Positions 7,637-14,165 of a stretch of 16,811 nucleotides of DNA are shown piece after piece (within the stretch, counting starts at the first letter, position 1; each line of letters starts with the position of its first letter). The stretch comes from Pseudomonadota bacterium (lineage in GTDB: Bacteria; Pseudomonadota; Gammaproteobacteria; Steroidobacterales; Steroidobacteraceae). Location: assembly GCA_023423065.1 (NCBI GenBank), contig JAFAGC010000007.1:1-16811 (forward strand), given 5' to 3'. The position numbers were made by a program, and so were the translations under genes. Below the pieces are notes generated by a model, which saw only the letters and a list, made by a program, of their open reading frames with translations, was not told where the DNA came from and searched no databases.

Positions 7637-9183
7637 CCGAAGCAGAGTCCCGCGGCCGTCGCCGGAGCCTTCTTCCAGAGCTTCTGCATGTCCTCGAGCG
7701 ACATGCCCTTGCTCTCCGGAACGAACTTCCAGACGAACAGGGCGGCGAGCACGCTGAAGCCGCCGTACAGCCAATACGCGAAGCCGTGGTTGAACGCTTC
7801 GTTGAGTCGCGTGCTGCCGTCCATGATGTTGAACGTCACCGTGACCACCCAGTTCATGAACCACTGCGCGGCGACGGCAATGGCCATCGCCTTGTCGCGG
7901 ATCGAGTTCGGGAAGATCTCCGCGAGCATCACCCACACGACGGGTCCCCACGACAGCGAGAAGCCGGCGATGTAGATGCACACCACGATGAGGGCGCCGA
8001 GGCCGACCGAGCCCGCGTTGAACATGAAGCCCAGCGCGATCATGGCCACGGCCATGATGATGGCGCCGAGGATCAGCAGCGGCTTGCGGCCCCACTTGTC
8101 GACGGTGACGGTCGCGACGATCGTGAACACCGTCATGACGATGCCCATGATCACGGTCTGCGCGAACGAGGCATCACCCTTGAACCCCATGTTCTCGAAC
8201 ATCTGCGGGCCGTAATAGAGCACCGCGTTGATGCCGACGAGCTGCTGGAACGCGGAGAGCAGGATGCCCACCACGATCACGAGACCGCCATAAGAGAAGA
8301 GTTTGCCGGCCGTTTCCTTGAGCGAGGCGTCGATCTCCGCGAGGACGATCTTCGCTTCATGCTCGTTGGCGAGCTTCGTGAGCACTTCGCGCGCCTTCTG
8401 CTCCTTGCCCTTGAGCATGAGGCCGCGCGGCGTCTCGGGAACGAACAGCAGCAGCAGCGCGAAGATGCCGGCCGGGATCGCGCAGCAGGCGAGCATCCAG
8501 CGCCAGCCCTGGTCGTGCACCCAGGTGTCGTCGCCCGCGCCGCCGAACTTCTTGATGAAGTAGTTCACGAAGTACGACACCGTGATACCGGTGACGATCG
8601 CGATCTGCTGGTAGGTGACCAGCGAGCCGCGCTTGGAGGGCGGCGCGATTTCCGCGATGTACATCGGCGCGAGCATCGAGGCGAGGCCGATGCCCATGCC
8701 GCCGAACAGACGATGGCCGATGAAGTTCGTGATCGGCTCGCCGAACGATAGATAGGGCGCGTCCTCGAAGAACAGGTTCAGGAACCACAGCAGCGCGTTG
8801 ATCAGCGGAGTCAGCACCGATCCGATGGCGCCGATCGCCGATTCGGGCCAGGCCGAACCGATCGAGGAGATGAAGAACAGGACGCCCGCGACGATGAGGC
8901 CGCCGCGACGGCCGAGATAGTGCGCCATGACGCCGCCGATCGCGCCGCCGATGAGGCAGCCCCACAGCGCGCCCGCGATCGTGAAACCTTCGAGACTGAG
9001 CCGCGCTTCTTCGGCGAGGCCCATCGGCGCAACGAAGTTCTGCTTGATCGATTCGACCGCGCCGGAGATCACCGCGGAGTCGTAACCGAAGAGGAATCCG
9101 CCGAGTGCGGCGATGCAGGTGAGCGTGATGAGAAGCCCAGTGTGGGTGCTTTCACCCGGGGCCGAAGCCGAAGATTGAGACAC
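7633..9183 (-). CDS. xylE: XylE-type sugar:H+ symporter (MFS), probably D-xylose
   Basis: This 516-aa, 12-helix inner-membrane transporter belongs to the sugar-porter group of the major facilitator superfamily. Family marks are GGFLFGYD (28-35, D35), YLGRRGG (89-95), PETPRG (249-254) and the C-terminal PESKG. Residues that line the xylose site in E. coli XylE have counterparts with matching spacing: Q193 (YQQIAI), Q313-Q314 and N319 (QQLVGINAVLYY), and W417 (SWGPVVW). XylE also has the long loop before helix 4 seen here at about 112-155. It starts with GTG at 9183, chosen because AAGGAG lies 7 nt upstream. It is the first gene of the eight-gene run and sits downstream of a palindromic operator. 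Xylose is inferred from context; glucose or galactose transport by such proteins is also known. Confidence 0.85.
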   Translation of the reverse strand: MSQSSASAPGESTHTGLLITLTCIAALGGFLFGYDSAVISGAVESIKQNFVAPMGLAEEARLSLEGFTIAGALWGCLIGGAIGGVMAHYLGRRGGLIVAGVLFFISSIGSAWPESAIGAIGSVLTPLINALLWFLNLFFEDAPYLSFGEPITNFIGHRLFGGMGIGLASMLAPMYIAEIAPPSKRGSLVTYQQIAIVTGITVSYFVNYFIKKFGGAGDDTWVHDQGWRWMLACCAIPAGIFALLLLFVPETPRGLMLKGKEQKAREVLTKLANEHEAKIVLAEIDASLKETAGKLFSYGGLVIVVGILLSAFQQLVGINAVLYYGPQMFENMGFKGDASFAQTVIMGIVMTVFTIVATVTVDKWGRKPLLILGAIIMAVAMIALGFMFNAGSVGLGALIVVCIYIAGFSLSWGPVVWVMLAEIFPNSIRDKAMAIAVAAQWFMNWVVTVTFNIMDGSTRLNEAFNHGFAYWLYGGFSVLAALFVWKFVPESKGMSLEDMQKLWKKAPATAAGLCFG

Positions 9184-9190
9184 GCGCTAT

Positions 9191-9196
9191 CTCCTT
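9191..9196 (-). promoter_or_regulatory. Ribosome binding site fixing the GTG start of the transporter
   Basis: On the minus strand this reads AAGGAG and is followed by a 7-nt spacer and the GTG at 9183-9181. It is the best Shine-Dalgarno match on the minus strand ahead of the operon and decides the otherwise ambiguous non-ATG start. Confidence 0.75.
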
Positions 9197-9269
9197 GATG
9201 AGATTATGATTTTCGGACCCGCTGGCGTGCGCGATCGGCGCCCCCCGACCAGTGGTCGCAAGAGCCTAG

Positions 9270-9283
9270 TGATAGCGTTATCA
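9270..9283. promoter_or_regulatory. LacI-family operator candidate upstream of the xyl operon
   Basis: The sequence TGATAGCGTTATCA is a near-perfect 14-bp palindrome centred on CG; only the two positions next to the centre (G6 and T9) break symmetry. CG-centred palindromes of form TGNTANCGNTANCA are the usual target type of LacI-family proteins. It lies 87 nt upstream of the transporter GTG, between the lacI stop and the operon. A similar site lies on the other side of lacI. A poor promoter (TTGCTT, 17 nt, TAGGCT on the minus strand) would place the palindrome in its spacer, consistent with repression; that promoter is only a guess. Confidence 0.75.
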
Positions 9284-9318
9284 ATAAGCAAGCTTGGCCG
9301 CGAGGACTGCAGTGCCTC

Positions 9319-9342
9319 GTTTCCGGGGACATATTCCGCACG
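9319..9342. repeat. Possible fragment of an intergenic GGGGACAT repeat
   Basis: The stretch contains GGGGACATATTCC just downstream of the lacI stop. It resembles the GGGGACATTCC core of the perfect inverted repeat found between the CE15 and manD genes, with two extra bases. There is no second arm here, so it may be a decayed half of a repeat element or a chance match. It lies in the 169-nt gap between lacI and the transporter gene; no convincing rho-independent terminator is visible in that gap. Confidence 0.3.
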
Positions 9343-9352
9343 CTTTTTTCGA

Positions 9353-10462
9353 CTACGCCTTGCGCGGAGGAGCGACGGAATCCCGCTTCACGAGCACGTA
9401 GGGAACGAGGTGATCCACGGGTTGATTGACGTGGCGATCCTTCGGGCGGCGGATCTTGTGGAGCAACAGGTTGATCGCCGCTTCCGCCATCGCGGCGATC
9501 GGCTGGCGGACCGTCGTGAGCTCGGGCCACACGGTGGTTGCGATCGGTGTGTCGTCGAAGCCGACCACGGAAAGATCGTTGGGAACATCCAGACCGCGAC
9601 GATGCGCCACCGAAATCGCGGCCGCGGCCATGTCGTCGTTGCTGGCGAAGATCGCGGTCGGCATGCGTTTGCGCGCGAGCAGCTTCTCGGCGGCCTCGAG
9701 TCCGGACTTGTAGGAGAAGAATCCCTGGATGACCAACGTGGGATCGACTTCGATGCCCGCTTCGTCCATCGCGGCCTGGAATCCTTCGAGGCGTTGCGTG
9801 CTCGCGGTCTGTGTCGGCTGTCCCTTGATGAATGCGATGCGCGTGTGCCCCATCGTGATCAGGTGCTGCGTCATTTCCCGCGCGGCGTTGAAATCGTCGA
9901 TGCGCACGCACGAGACGTCTTCGCGCGCGCGGCCGGTCGCGAGCGCGACGGCGGGAACGCCTTCGGCCGCGAAGGCCGCGGCGATCGCCTTCGATTCGCA
10001 CAGTGGCGGCGGCAGGATCACGCCGGCGATGCCTTCGGCGAGTTTTTGCGCCGCGGCTTTTTCCGCGGCGGGCTTCAAATCGTCCCAGCGGTCGAGCACG
10101 AGCTGCGCGGCCGTGCGGTGCGAGCCGTCGAGCGCGCCGACCAGCATTTCGGATAGATAGGAGGCGCTGGGATTCGAATAGATGAGCGCGATGCGCGTGT
10201 CGCGCGCGCCCGCGAGCACGCGAGCCGCGGGATTCGGCCGGTAATTGAGCGCACGTACGGCTTCCATGACGATTTCGCGCGTCGTGTCGCGCACGTTGCT
10301 CTCGCCGTTGATGACGCGGGAAACGGTCATCGGCGAAACATTGGCGTGCCGCGCGACTTCGTGAATCGTGACCGCACTTCCCTTGCGTCGGCCGGACCTC
10401 TCCGAGATACGCGACCCGCCGTCGTTACTGCGATCGCCTGGCTCGCTCAATCGATTACCCAA
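9353..10462 (-). CDS. LacI-family transcriptional regulator of the xylan/xylose locus (XylR-like)
   Basis: This 369-aa protein has the LacI layout: helix-turn-helix at about 31-52 (TIHEVARHANVSPMTVSRVI), a hinge helix near 76-85 (NPAARVLAGA) whose L83 would insert at a CG-centred operator, and a periplasmic-binding-protein-like effector domain from about 90 to 360. The first 30 residues are a charged, Gly/Ser-rich extension before the DNA-binding domain. No in-frame start lies closer to the HTH, so the ATG at 10462 is kept. It is transcribed toward the xyl operon and away from the GH67 gene, with a matching palindrome on each side. That suggests it represses both units and itself, with a xylose- or uronate-derived inducer. 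Effector identity cannot be read from the sequence. Confidence 0.88.
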   Translation of the reverse strand: MGNRLSEPGDRSNDGGSRISERSGRRKGSAVTIHEVARHANVSPMTVSRVINGESNVRDTTREIVMEAVRALNYRPNPAARVLAGARDTRIALIYSNPSASYLSEMLVGALDGSHRTAAQLVLDRWDDLKPAAEKAAAQKLAEGIAGVILPPPLCESKAIAAAFAAEGVPAVALATGRAREDVSCVRIDDFNAAREMTQHLITMGHTRIAFIKGQPTQTASTQRLEGFQAAMDEAGIEVDPTLVIQGFFSYKSGLEAAEKLLARKRMPTAIFASNDDMAAAAISVAHRRGLDVPNDLSVVGFDDTPIATTVWPELTTVRQPIAAMAEAAINLLLHKIRRPKDRHVNQPVDHLVPYVLVKRDSVAPPRKA

Positions 10463-10481
10463 CCAACTGGCGCAAGGACTG

Positions 10482-10495
10482 CGTTAGCGATAACA
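10482..10495. promoter_or_regulatory. LacI-family operator candidate between lacI and the GH67 gene
   Basis: The sequence CGTTAGCGATAACA is an imperfect CG-centred palindrome (core GTTAGCGATAAC). It agrees with the 9270-9283 site at 10 of 14 positions, sharing TAGCG, the flanking G and the final CA. It lies 19 nt upstream of the lacI start and 34 nt upstream of the GH67 start, in a divergent 67-nt control region, so one bound dimer could block both genes. A TAGAAT hexamer at 10497-10502 might be the GH67 -10 element, but no good -35 partner is seen. Confidence 0.7.
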
Positions 10496-10529
10496 ATAGA
10501 ATCATTACCCAGAGAAAGTCCAATTTACG

Positions 10530-12704
10530 ATGCACATACATACTTCCGTTCGGCGACTCGTTCGCCCCCTGTTCGCCCTCGTCGTTTTTGCCGGCATGGG
10601 TCTCCCCGCGACGGCCGAAGATGGCTATGACCTTTGGTTGCGATATCGCGACGCCGGGCCGGCGGTACGCGCCAATCTCGATTCCCACGCGCGTGAAATC
10701 GTCGGTGACACGCAGACCCCGAGCCTTGCCGTCGCGGCGGCCGAGCTGCGCCGGGGGCTCTCGGGCCTTACTGGTCGGGACGTTCCGCAGGTGGAAAAGG
10801 CCACCGCCGCGGGTGCGCTGCTGTACGGCACGCCCGGCAGCTCGTCGATCGTGAAGGGACTGTCACTGGGCCTGGATCGCGTGGGTGAAGAAGGATACGT
10901 GATCCGCAGCGTCGTTCTGAACGGTCAACCGGCGACGGTCATCGCCGCCAACAGCGATATCGGCGTGTTGTACGGCGCTTTTCACTTCCTGAGGCTCGCG
11001 CAGACCGGTCAATCGCTCGCATCGCTGGACCTGGTCTCGCATCCGCGCACGCAGCTTCGGATGCTCAATCACTGGGATAACCTGGATCGCCACACCGAGC
11101 GCGGATACGCGGGCCAGTCGATCTGGGACTGGCACAAGCTGCCGGATTACCTGGACCCGCGTTACACGGATTATGCGCGTGCATGTGCCTCGCTCGGGAT
11201 CAACGGCACGGTGCTCACGAACGTGAACGCCAACGCCACGACCCTTTCGGCGCCGTACATCGAGAAAACCGCGGCGCTCGCCGGAGTCTTTCGTCCATAC
11301 GGCGTGCGTGTGTACCTGACCGCGCGCTTCAGCGCGCCGATCGAACTCGGCGGACTCAAGACCGCGGATCCGCTCGATCCGGAGGTGCGTGCGTGGTGGA
11401 AGGCGAAGACCGACGAGATCTATCGTGCGATCCCTGACTTCGGCGGATTCCTCGTGAAGGCGAACTCGGAAGGCCAGCCGGGCCCGCAGGACTATCGGCG
11501 CACGCATGCCGACGGCGCGAACATGCTGGCCGAGGCGGTCGCGCCTCACGGCGGCATCGTGATGTGGCGCGCGTTCGTCTATTCGAACGAGGTCCCGACG
11601 GACCGCGCCAAGCAGGCGTACGACGAGTTCGTTCCGCTCGACGGCAAGTTCGCCGACAACGTGCTCGTGCAGGTGAAGAACGGCGCGATCGACTTCCAGC
11701 CGCGCGAACCGTTCCATCCGCTCTTCGGCGCGATGCCGAAGACGCCGCTCATGATGGAGTTCCAGATCACCAAGGAATATCTCGGCTTCGCCACGCACCT
11801 GGTCTACCTCGGGACGCTGTTCGAAGAAGCGCTCGATGCCGACACGTACGTGAAGGGCAAGGGCTCGACGGTCGCCAAGGTCATCGACGGCGAACTGCAC
11901 GGCTACAAACTCACCGGCATGGCCGGCGTCGCCAACATCGGAGTCGACCGCAACTGGTCGGGATCGATCTTCGACCAGGCGAACTGGTTCGCCTTCGGGC
12001 GTCTCGCCTGGGATCCGACCGCATCGGCCCGCGACATCGCGACGGAATGGGTGCGCATGACCTTCGTGCACGACCCGGCATTCGTCGAGCCGGTGGTGGC
12101 GATGATGATGGGTTCGCACCAGGCCGCGGTCGATTACATGACGCCGCTCGGACTCACTCACCTGATGGGCACCAGTCACCATTACGGTCCCGCGCCTTGG
12201 GTGAACGACCTCGAGCGCGAGGACTGGAACCCGACCTACTTCCACCGCGCGGAGAAAGGCGGCATCGGTTTCGACCGCACCCCGAAGGGCAGCAACGCCA
12301 CTTCGCAATATCATCCGAAGGTCGCCGCGGCGTTCGCGAACGCGAAGAAGACGCCCGAGGACTTCCTGCTCTGGTTCCATCACCTGCCGTGGGACTACCG
12401 CGTGTCGTCGGGCCGCACGTTGTGGGACGAGATCGTGTACCGCTACACGCACGGCGTCGAGGTAGTTAGCCAGATGCGCCGCACCTGGGCCGGCCTCGAG
12501 CGCTTCGTGGACCCGGAAAGATTCGCGCAGATCTCGACGTTCCTCGCGATCCAGGAGAAGGAGGCGAAGTGGTGGCGGGACGCCAACATCGCCTATTTCC
12601 AGAGCATCAACGGGCTGCCGCTGCCCGCGGGATTCGCGCCGCCGGAGCACCCGCTCGAGTACTACGAGTCGCTGGAGTTCCCGTACGCGCCCGGCCGCAC
12701 GTGA
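10530..12704 (+). CDS. aguA: Exported GH67 alpha-glucuronidase
   Basis: This 724-aa enzyme removes (4-O-methyl)-D-glucuronate side chains from the non-reducing end of xylo-oligosaccharides (EC 3.2.1.139/131). It has a signal peptide with a hydrophobic core at about 11-24 and probable cleavage after ATA at residue 29, so it should act in the periplasm. A GH67 N domain is followed by the catalytic barrel, recognisable by WDNLDRHTERGYAG, VKANSEGQPGP and DFQPREP. By spacing, the catalytic acid is E314 and the base pair is D388 and E416; their 28-residue separation matches that reported for characterised GH67 enzymes (D365/E393 in Cellvibrio). The gene diverges from lacI and is followed 22 nt later by the CE15 gene, forming a two-gene transcript. 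The ribosome site (GAGAAAG) is weak and about 12 nt away. Confidence 0.93.
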   Translation: MHIHTSVRRLVRPLFALVVFAGMGLPATAEDGYDLWLRYRDAGPAVRANLDSHAREIVGDTQTPSLAVAAAELRRGLSGLTGRDVPQVEKATAAGALLYGTPGSSSIVKGLSLGLDRVGEEGYVIRSVVLNGQPATVIAANSDIGVLYGAFHFLRLAQTGQSLASLDLVSHPRTQLRMLNHWDNLDRHTERGYAGQSIWDWHKLPDYLDPRYTDYARACASLGINGTVLTNVNANATTLSAPYIEKTAALAGVFRPYGVRVYLTARFSAPIELGGLKTADPLDPEVRAWWKAKTDEIYRAIPDFGGFLVKANSEGQPGPQDYRRTHADGANMLAEAVAPHGGIVMWRAFVYSNEVPTDRAKQAYDEFVPLDGKFADNVLVQVKNGAIDFQPREPFHPLFGAMPKTPLMMEFQITKEYLGFATHLVYLGTLFEEALDADTYVKGKGSTVAKVIDGELHGYKLTGMAGVANIGVDRNWSGSIFDQANWFAFGRLAWDPTASARDIATEWVRMTFVHDPAFVEPVVAMMMGSHQAAVDYMTPLGLTHLMGTSHHYGPAPWVNDLEREDWNPTYFHRAEKGGIGFDRTPKGSNATSQYHPKVAAAFANAKKTPEDFLLWFHHLPWDYRVSSGRTLWDEIVYRYTHGVEVVSQMRRTWAGLERFVDPERFAQISTFLAIQEKEAKWWRDANIAYFQSINGLPLPAGFAPPEHPLEYYESLEFPYAPGRT

Positions 12705-12713
12705 ACCGCCGAA

Positions 12714-12725
12714 AGGGGAGGGGAG
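12714..12725 (+). promoter_or_regulatory. Strong purine-rich ribosome binding site of the CE15 gene
   Basis: The run AGGGGAGGGGAG lies within the 22-nt gap after the GH67 stop and ends one base before the ATG at 12727. The first GGGGAG block sits at normal spacing. It is much stronger than the site in front of GH67, so the downstream gene may be translated better than the first. Confidence 0.6.
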
Positions 12726-12726
12726 C

Positions 12727-14052
12727 ATGCGCGCAGCCATCGTCGGGGGATTGATCTGCCTGGTTGCGGTTCCGGGCGCGTTCGCGGCCGATCCGGCTCC
12801 GCCGCTCGAGCTCAGCGCGGAGCAGGATCACGAGCTCATGATGGAGAAGCTCGGGATCACGGCCATTCGCCAGGGAGCGAATGGCCGCGATCCGAACGCG
12901 GCCAACGCGGCCAACTACGACGAGTCGAAGGGCAATCCGTATCCGGAACTGCCCGCCGTGCTGACGCTCGCGAACGGCAAGCCCGTCGAGGACGCGAAGA
13001 CCTGGTGGAAGAAACGCCGCCCGGAAATCGTCGAGCTGTTCGACCGCGAGGTGTATGGCCGCATGCCGGAGAACGTGCCCGGCGTGACCTGGTCGGTGAA
13101 GGAGACCCGCGAGGAGATGGTCGGCGGCAAGCCGGTGGTGTTCCGCAAGCTGGTCGGCCACGTCGACAATTCGGCCTATCCACTCGTCAGTGTCGACATC
13201 GAGGCCGAGTTGACGACGCCCAGGGATGCCCGCGGCGTGCCGGTGATCGTCGAGTTCTTTCCATTCGAATTCCGCGGACGTTTTCCCGCGCCGCCGTCAC
13301 CGACGTGGCAGGAGCAGGTGATCGCGCGCGGCTGGGCTTACGCGGTTCTCTCGACCAGCACGATCCAGGCGGACAACGGCGCGGGTCTCACGAAGGGCAT
13401 CATCGGGCTCGTCAACAAGGGACAGGCACGCAAGCCCGACGATTGGGGCGCATTACGCGCCTGGGCCTGGGGCGCGTCGCGCCTGCTCGACTATCTCGAG
13501 ACGAATCCCGAAGTGGACGCGAAGCGCGCGGTCATCGAAGGCGTGTCGCGCTTCGGCAAGGCCGCGCTCGTGACGATGGCGTACGAGCCGCGTTATGCCA
13601 TCGGATTCATCGGCTCCTCGGGCATGGGCGGCGCGGCGCTGCATCGCCGCCGCATCGGCGAGCTGCTCGAGAACGTCGCCGGGAGTGGCGAGTACCACTG
13701 GATGGCCGGCAACTACATCAAGTACGCGGGCCCTCTCACGCCCAACGATCTGCCGGTCGATTCGCACGAGCTGATCGCGCTCGCGGCGCCGCGGCCGCTG
13801 TTCATCGGCACCGGAAATCCCGCCGAAGGCGATGCCTGGGTCGATCCACGCGGCATGTTCATGTCGACGGTCGCGGCGAGTCCGGTCTGGAAGTTGTTAG
13901 GCAGGCGCGCGCTCGATACGACGGAATTTCCGCCCATCGAAACGTCGCTCACGCAGGGTGAACTCGCGTGGCGCCAGCACGCGGGCGGACATACGTCGGG
14001 ACCGAACTGGCCGACCTTCCTGGATTTCGCGGCTCGGTACTTCGAAAAATAA
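12727..14052 (+). CDS. Exported CE15 glucuronoyl esterase
   Basis: This 441-aa alpha/beta-hydrolase should cleave ester bonds between 4-O-methylglucuronate of xylan and lignin alcohols (EC 3.1.1.117). The signal peptide MRAAIVGGLICLVAVPGAFA has likely cleavage near residue 20-21. CE15 features are the nucleophile elbow EGVSRFGKAAL with S274 and the adjacent R275, the GGAALHRR block after it, and H422 in QHAGGHTSGPNWPTF as the likely catalytic histidine. At the position where many CE15 enzymes carry a catalytic Glu (QESG) there is GSSG (296-299). The acid is therefore probably E367 or D369 in NPAEGDAWVDP. It shares a transcript with the GH67 gene, and both enzymes act on the same glucuronate branch. 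CE15 membership is well supported; natural substrate is from family knowledge. Confidence 0.87.
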   Translation: MRAAIVGGLICLVAVPGAFAADPAPPLELSAEQDHELMMEKLGITAIRQGANGRDPNAANAANYDESKGNPYPELPAVLTLANGKPVEDAKTWWKKRRPEIVELFDREVYGRMPENVPGVTWSVKETREEMVGGKPVVFRKLVGHVDNSAYPLVSVDIEAELTTPRDARGVPVIVEFFPFEFRGRFPAPPSPTWQEQVIARGWAYAVLSTSTIQADNGAGLTKGIIGLVNKGQARKPDDWGALRAWAWGASRLLDYLETNPEVDAKRAVIEGVSRFGKAALVTMAYEPRYAIGFIGSSGMGGAALHRRRIGELLENVAGSGEYHWMAGNYIKYAGPLTPNDLPVDSHELIALAAPRPLFIGTGNPAEGDAWVDPRGMFMSTVAASPVWKLLGRRALDTTEFPPIETSLTQGELAWRQHAGGHTSGPNWPTFLDFAARYFEK

Positions 14053-14086
14053 CGTGGACGCACCTGAAGCAGGCACGTCCCCCGAG

Positions 14087-14146
14087 GAAATGGGGACATT
14101 CCTCATTTTCTTGTAACAAGGAGGAAATGAGGAATGTCCCCATTTC
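14087..14146. repeat. Perfect 22-bp inverted repeat between convergent genes (REP-like element or bidirectional terminator)
   Basis: Arms at 14087-14108 and 14125-14146 are exact reverse complements of 22 bp, separated by 16 nt that hold a small nested hairpin (CTTG-TAA-CAAG, 14110-14120). Each arm has the core GGGGACATTCC or its complement. It occupies most of the 113-nt gap between the ends of the CE15 and manD genes, a typical site for REP-type palindromes. It could also stop transcription from both sides, but no T-run follows either arm, so a classic intrinsic terminator is not supported. It is clearly more AT-rich than the surrounding genes. Confidence 0.8.
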
Positions 14147-14165
14147 GTGAAACGAGGGATGTCCT

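Noticed and set aside
6491..8095. 534-codon open frame extending xylX upstream
   Set aside because: The extension reads the transporter gene in the wrong frame. The ATG at 7636 overlapping the transporter stop is the natural start.
10863..12740. 625-codon minus-strand open frame
   Set aside because: It is antisense to the GH67 gene; the plus-strand frame is a clear family member with signal peptide and catalytic residues.
14087..14146. CRISPR repeat or classic intrinsic terminator
   Set aside because: There is only one inverted pair and no direct-repeat spacing, so it is not CRISPR. No T-run follows either arm, so a standard rho-independent terminator is not supported.
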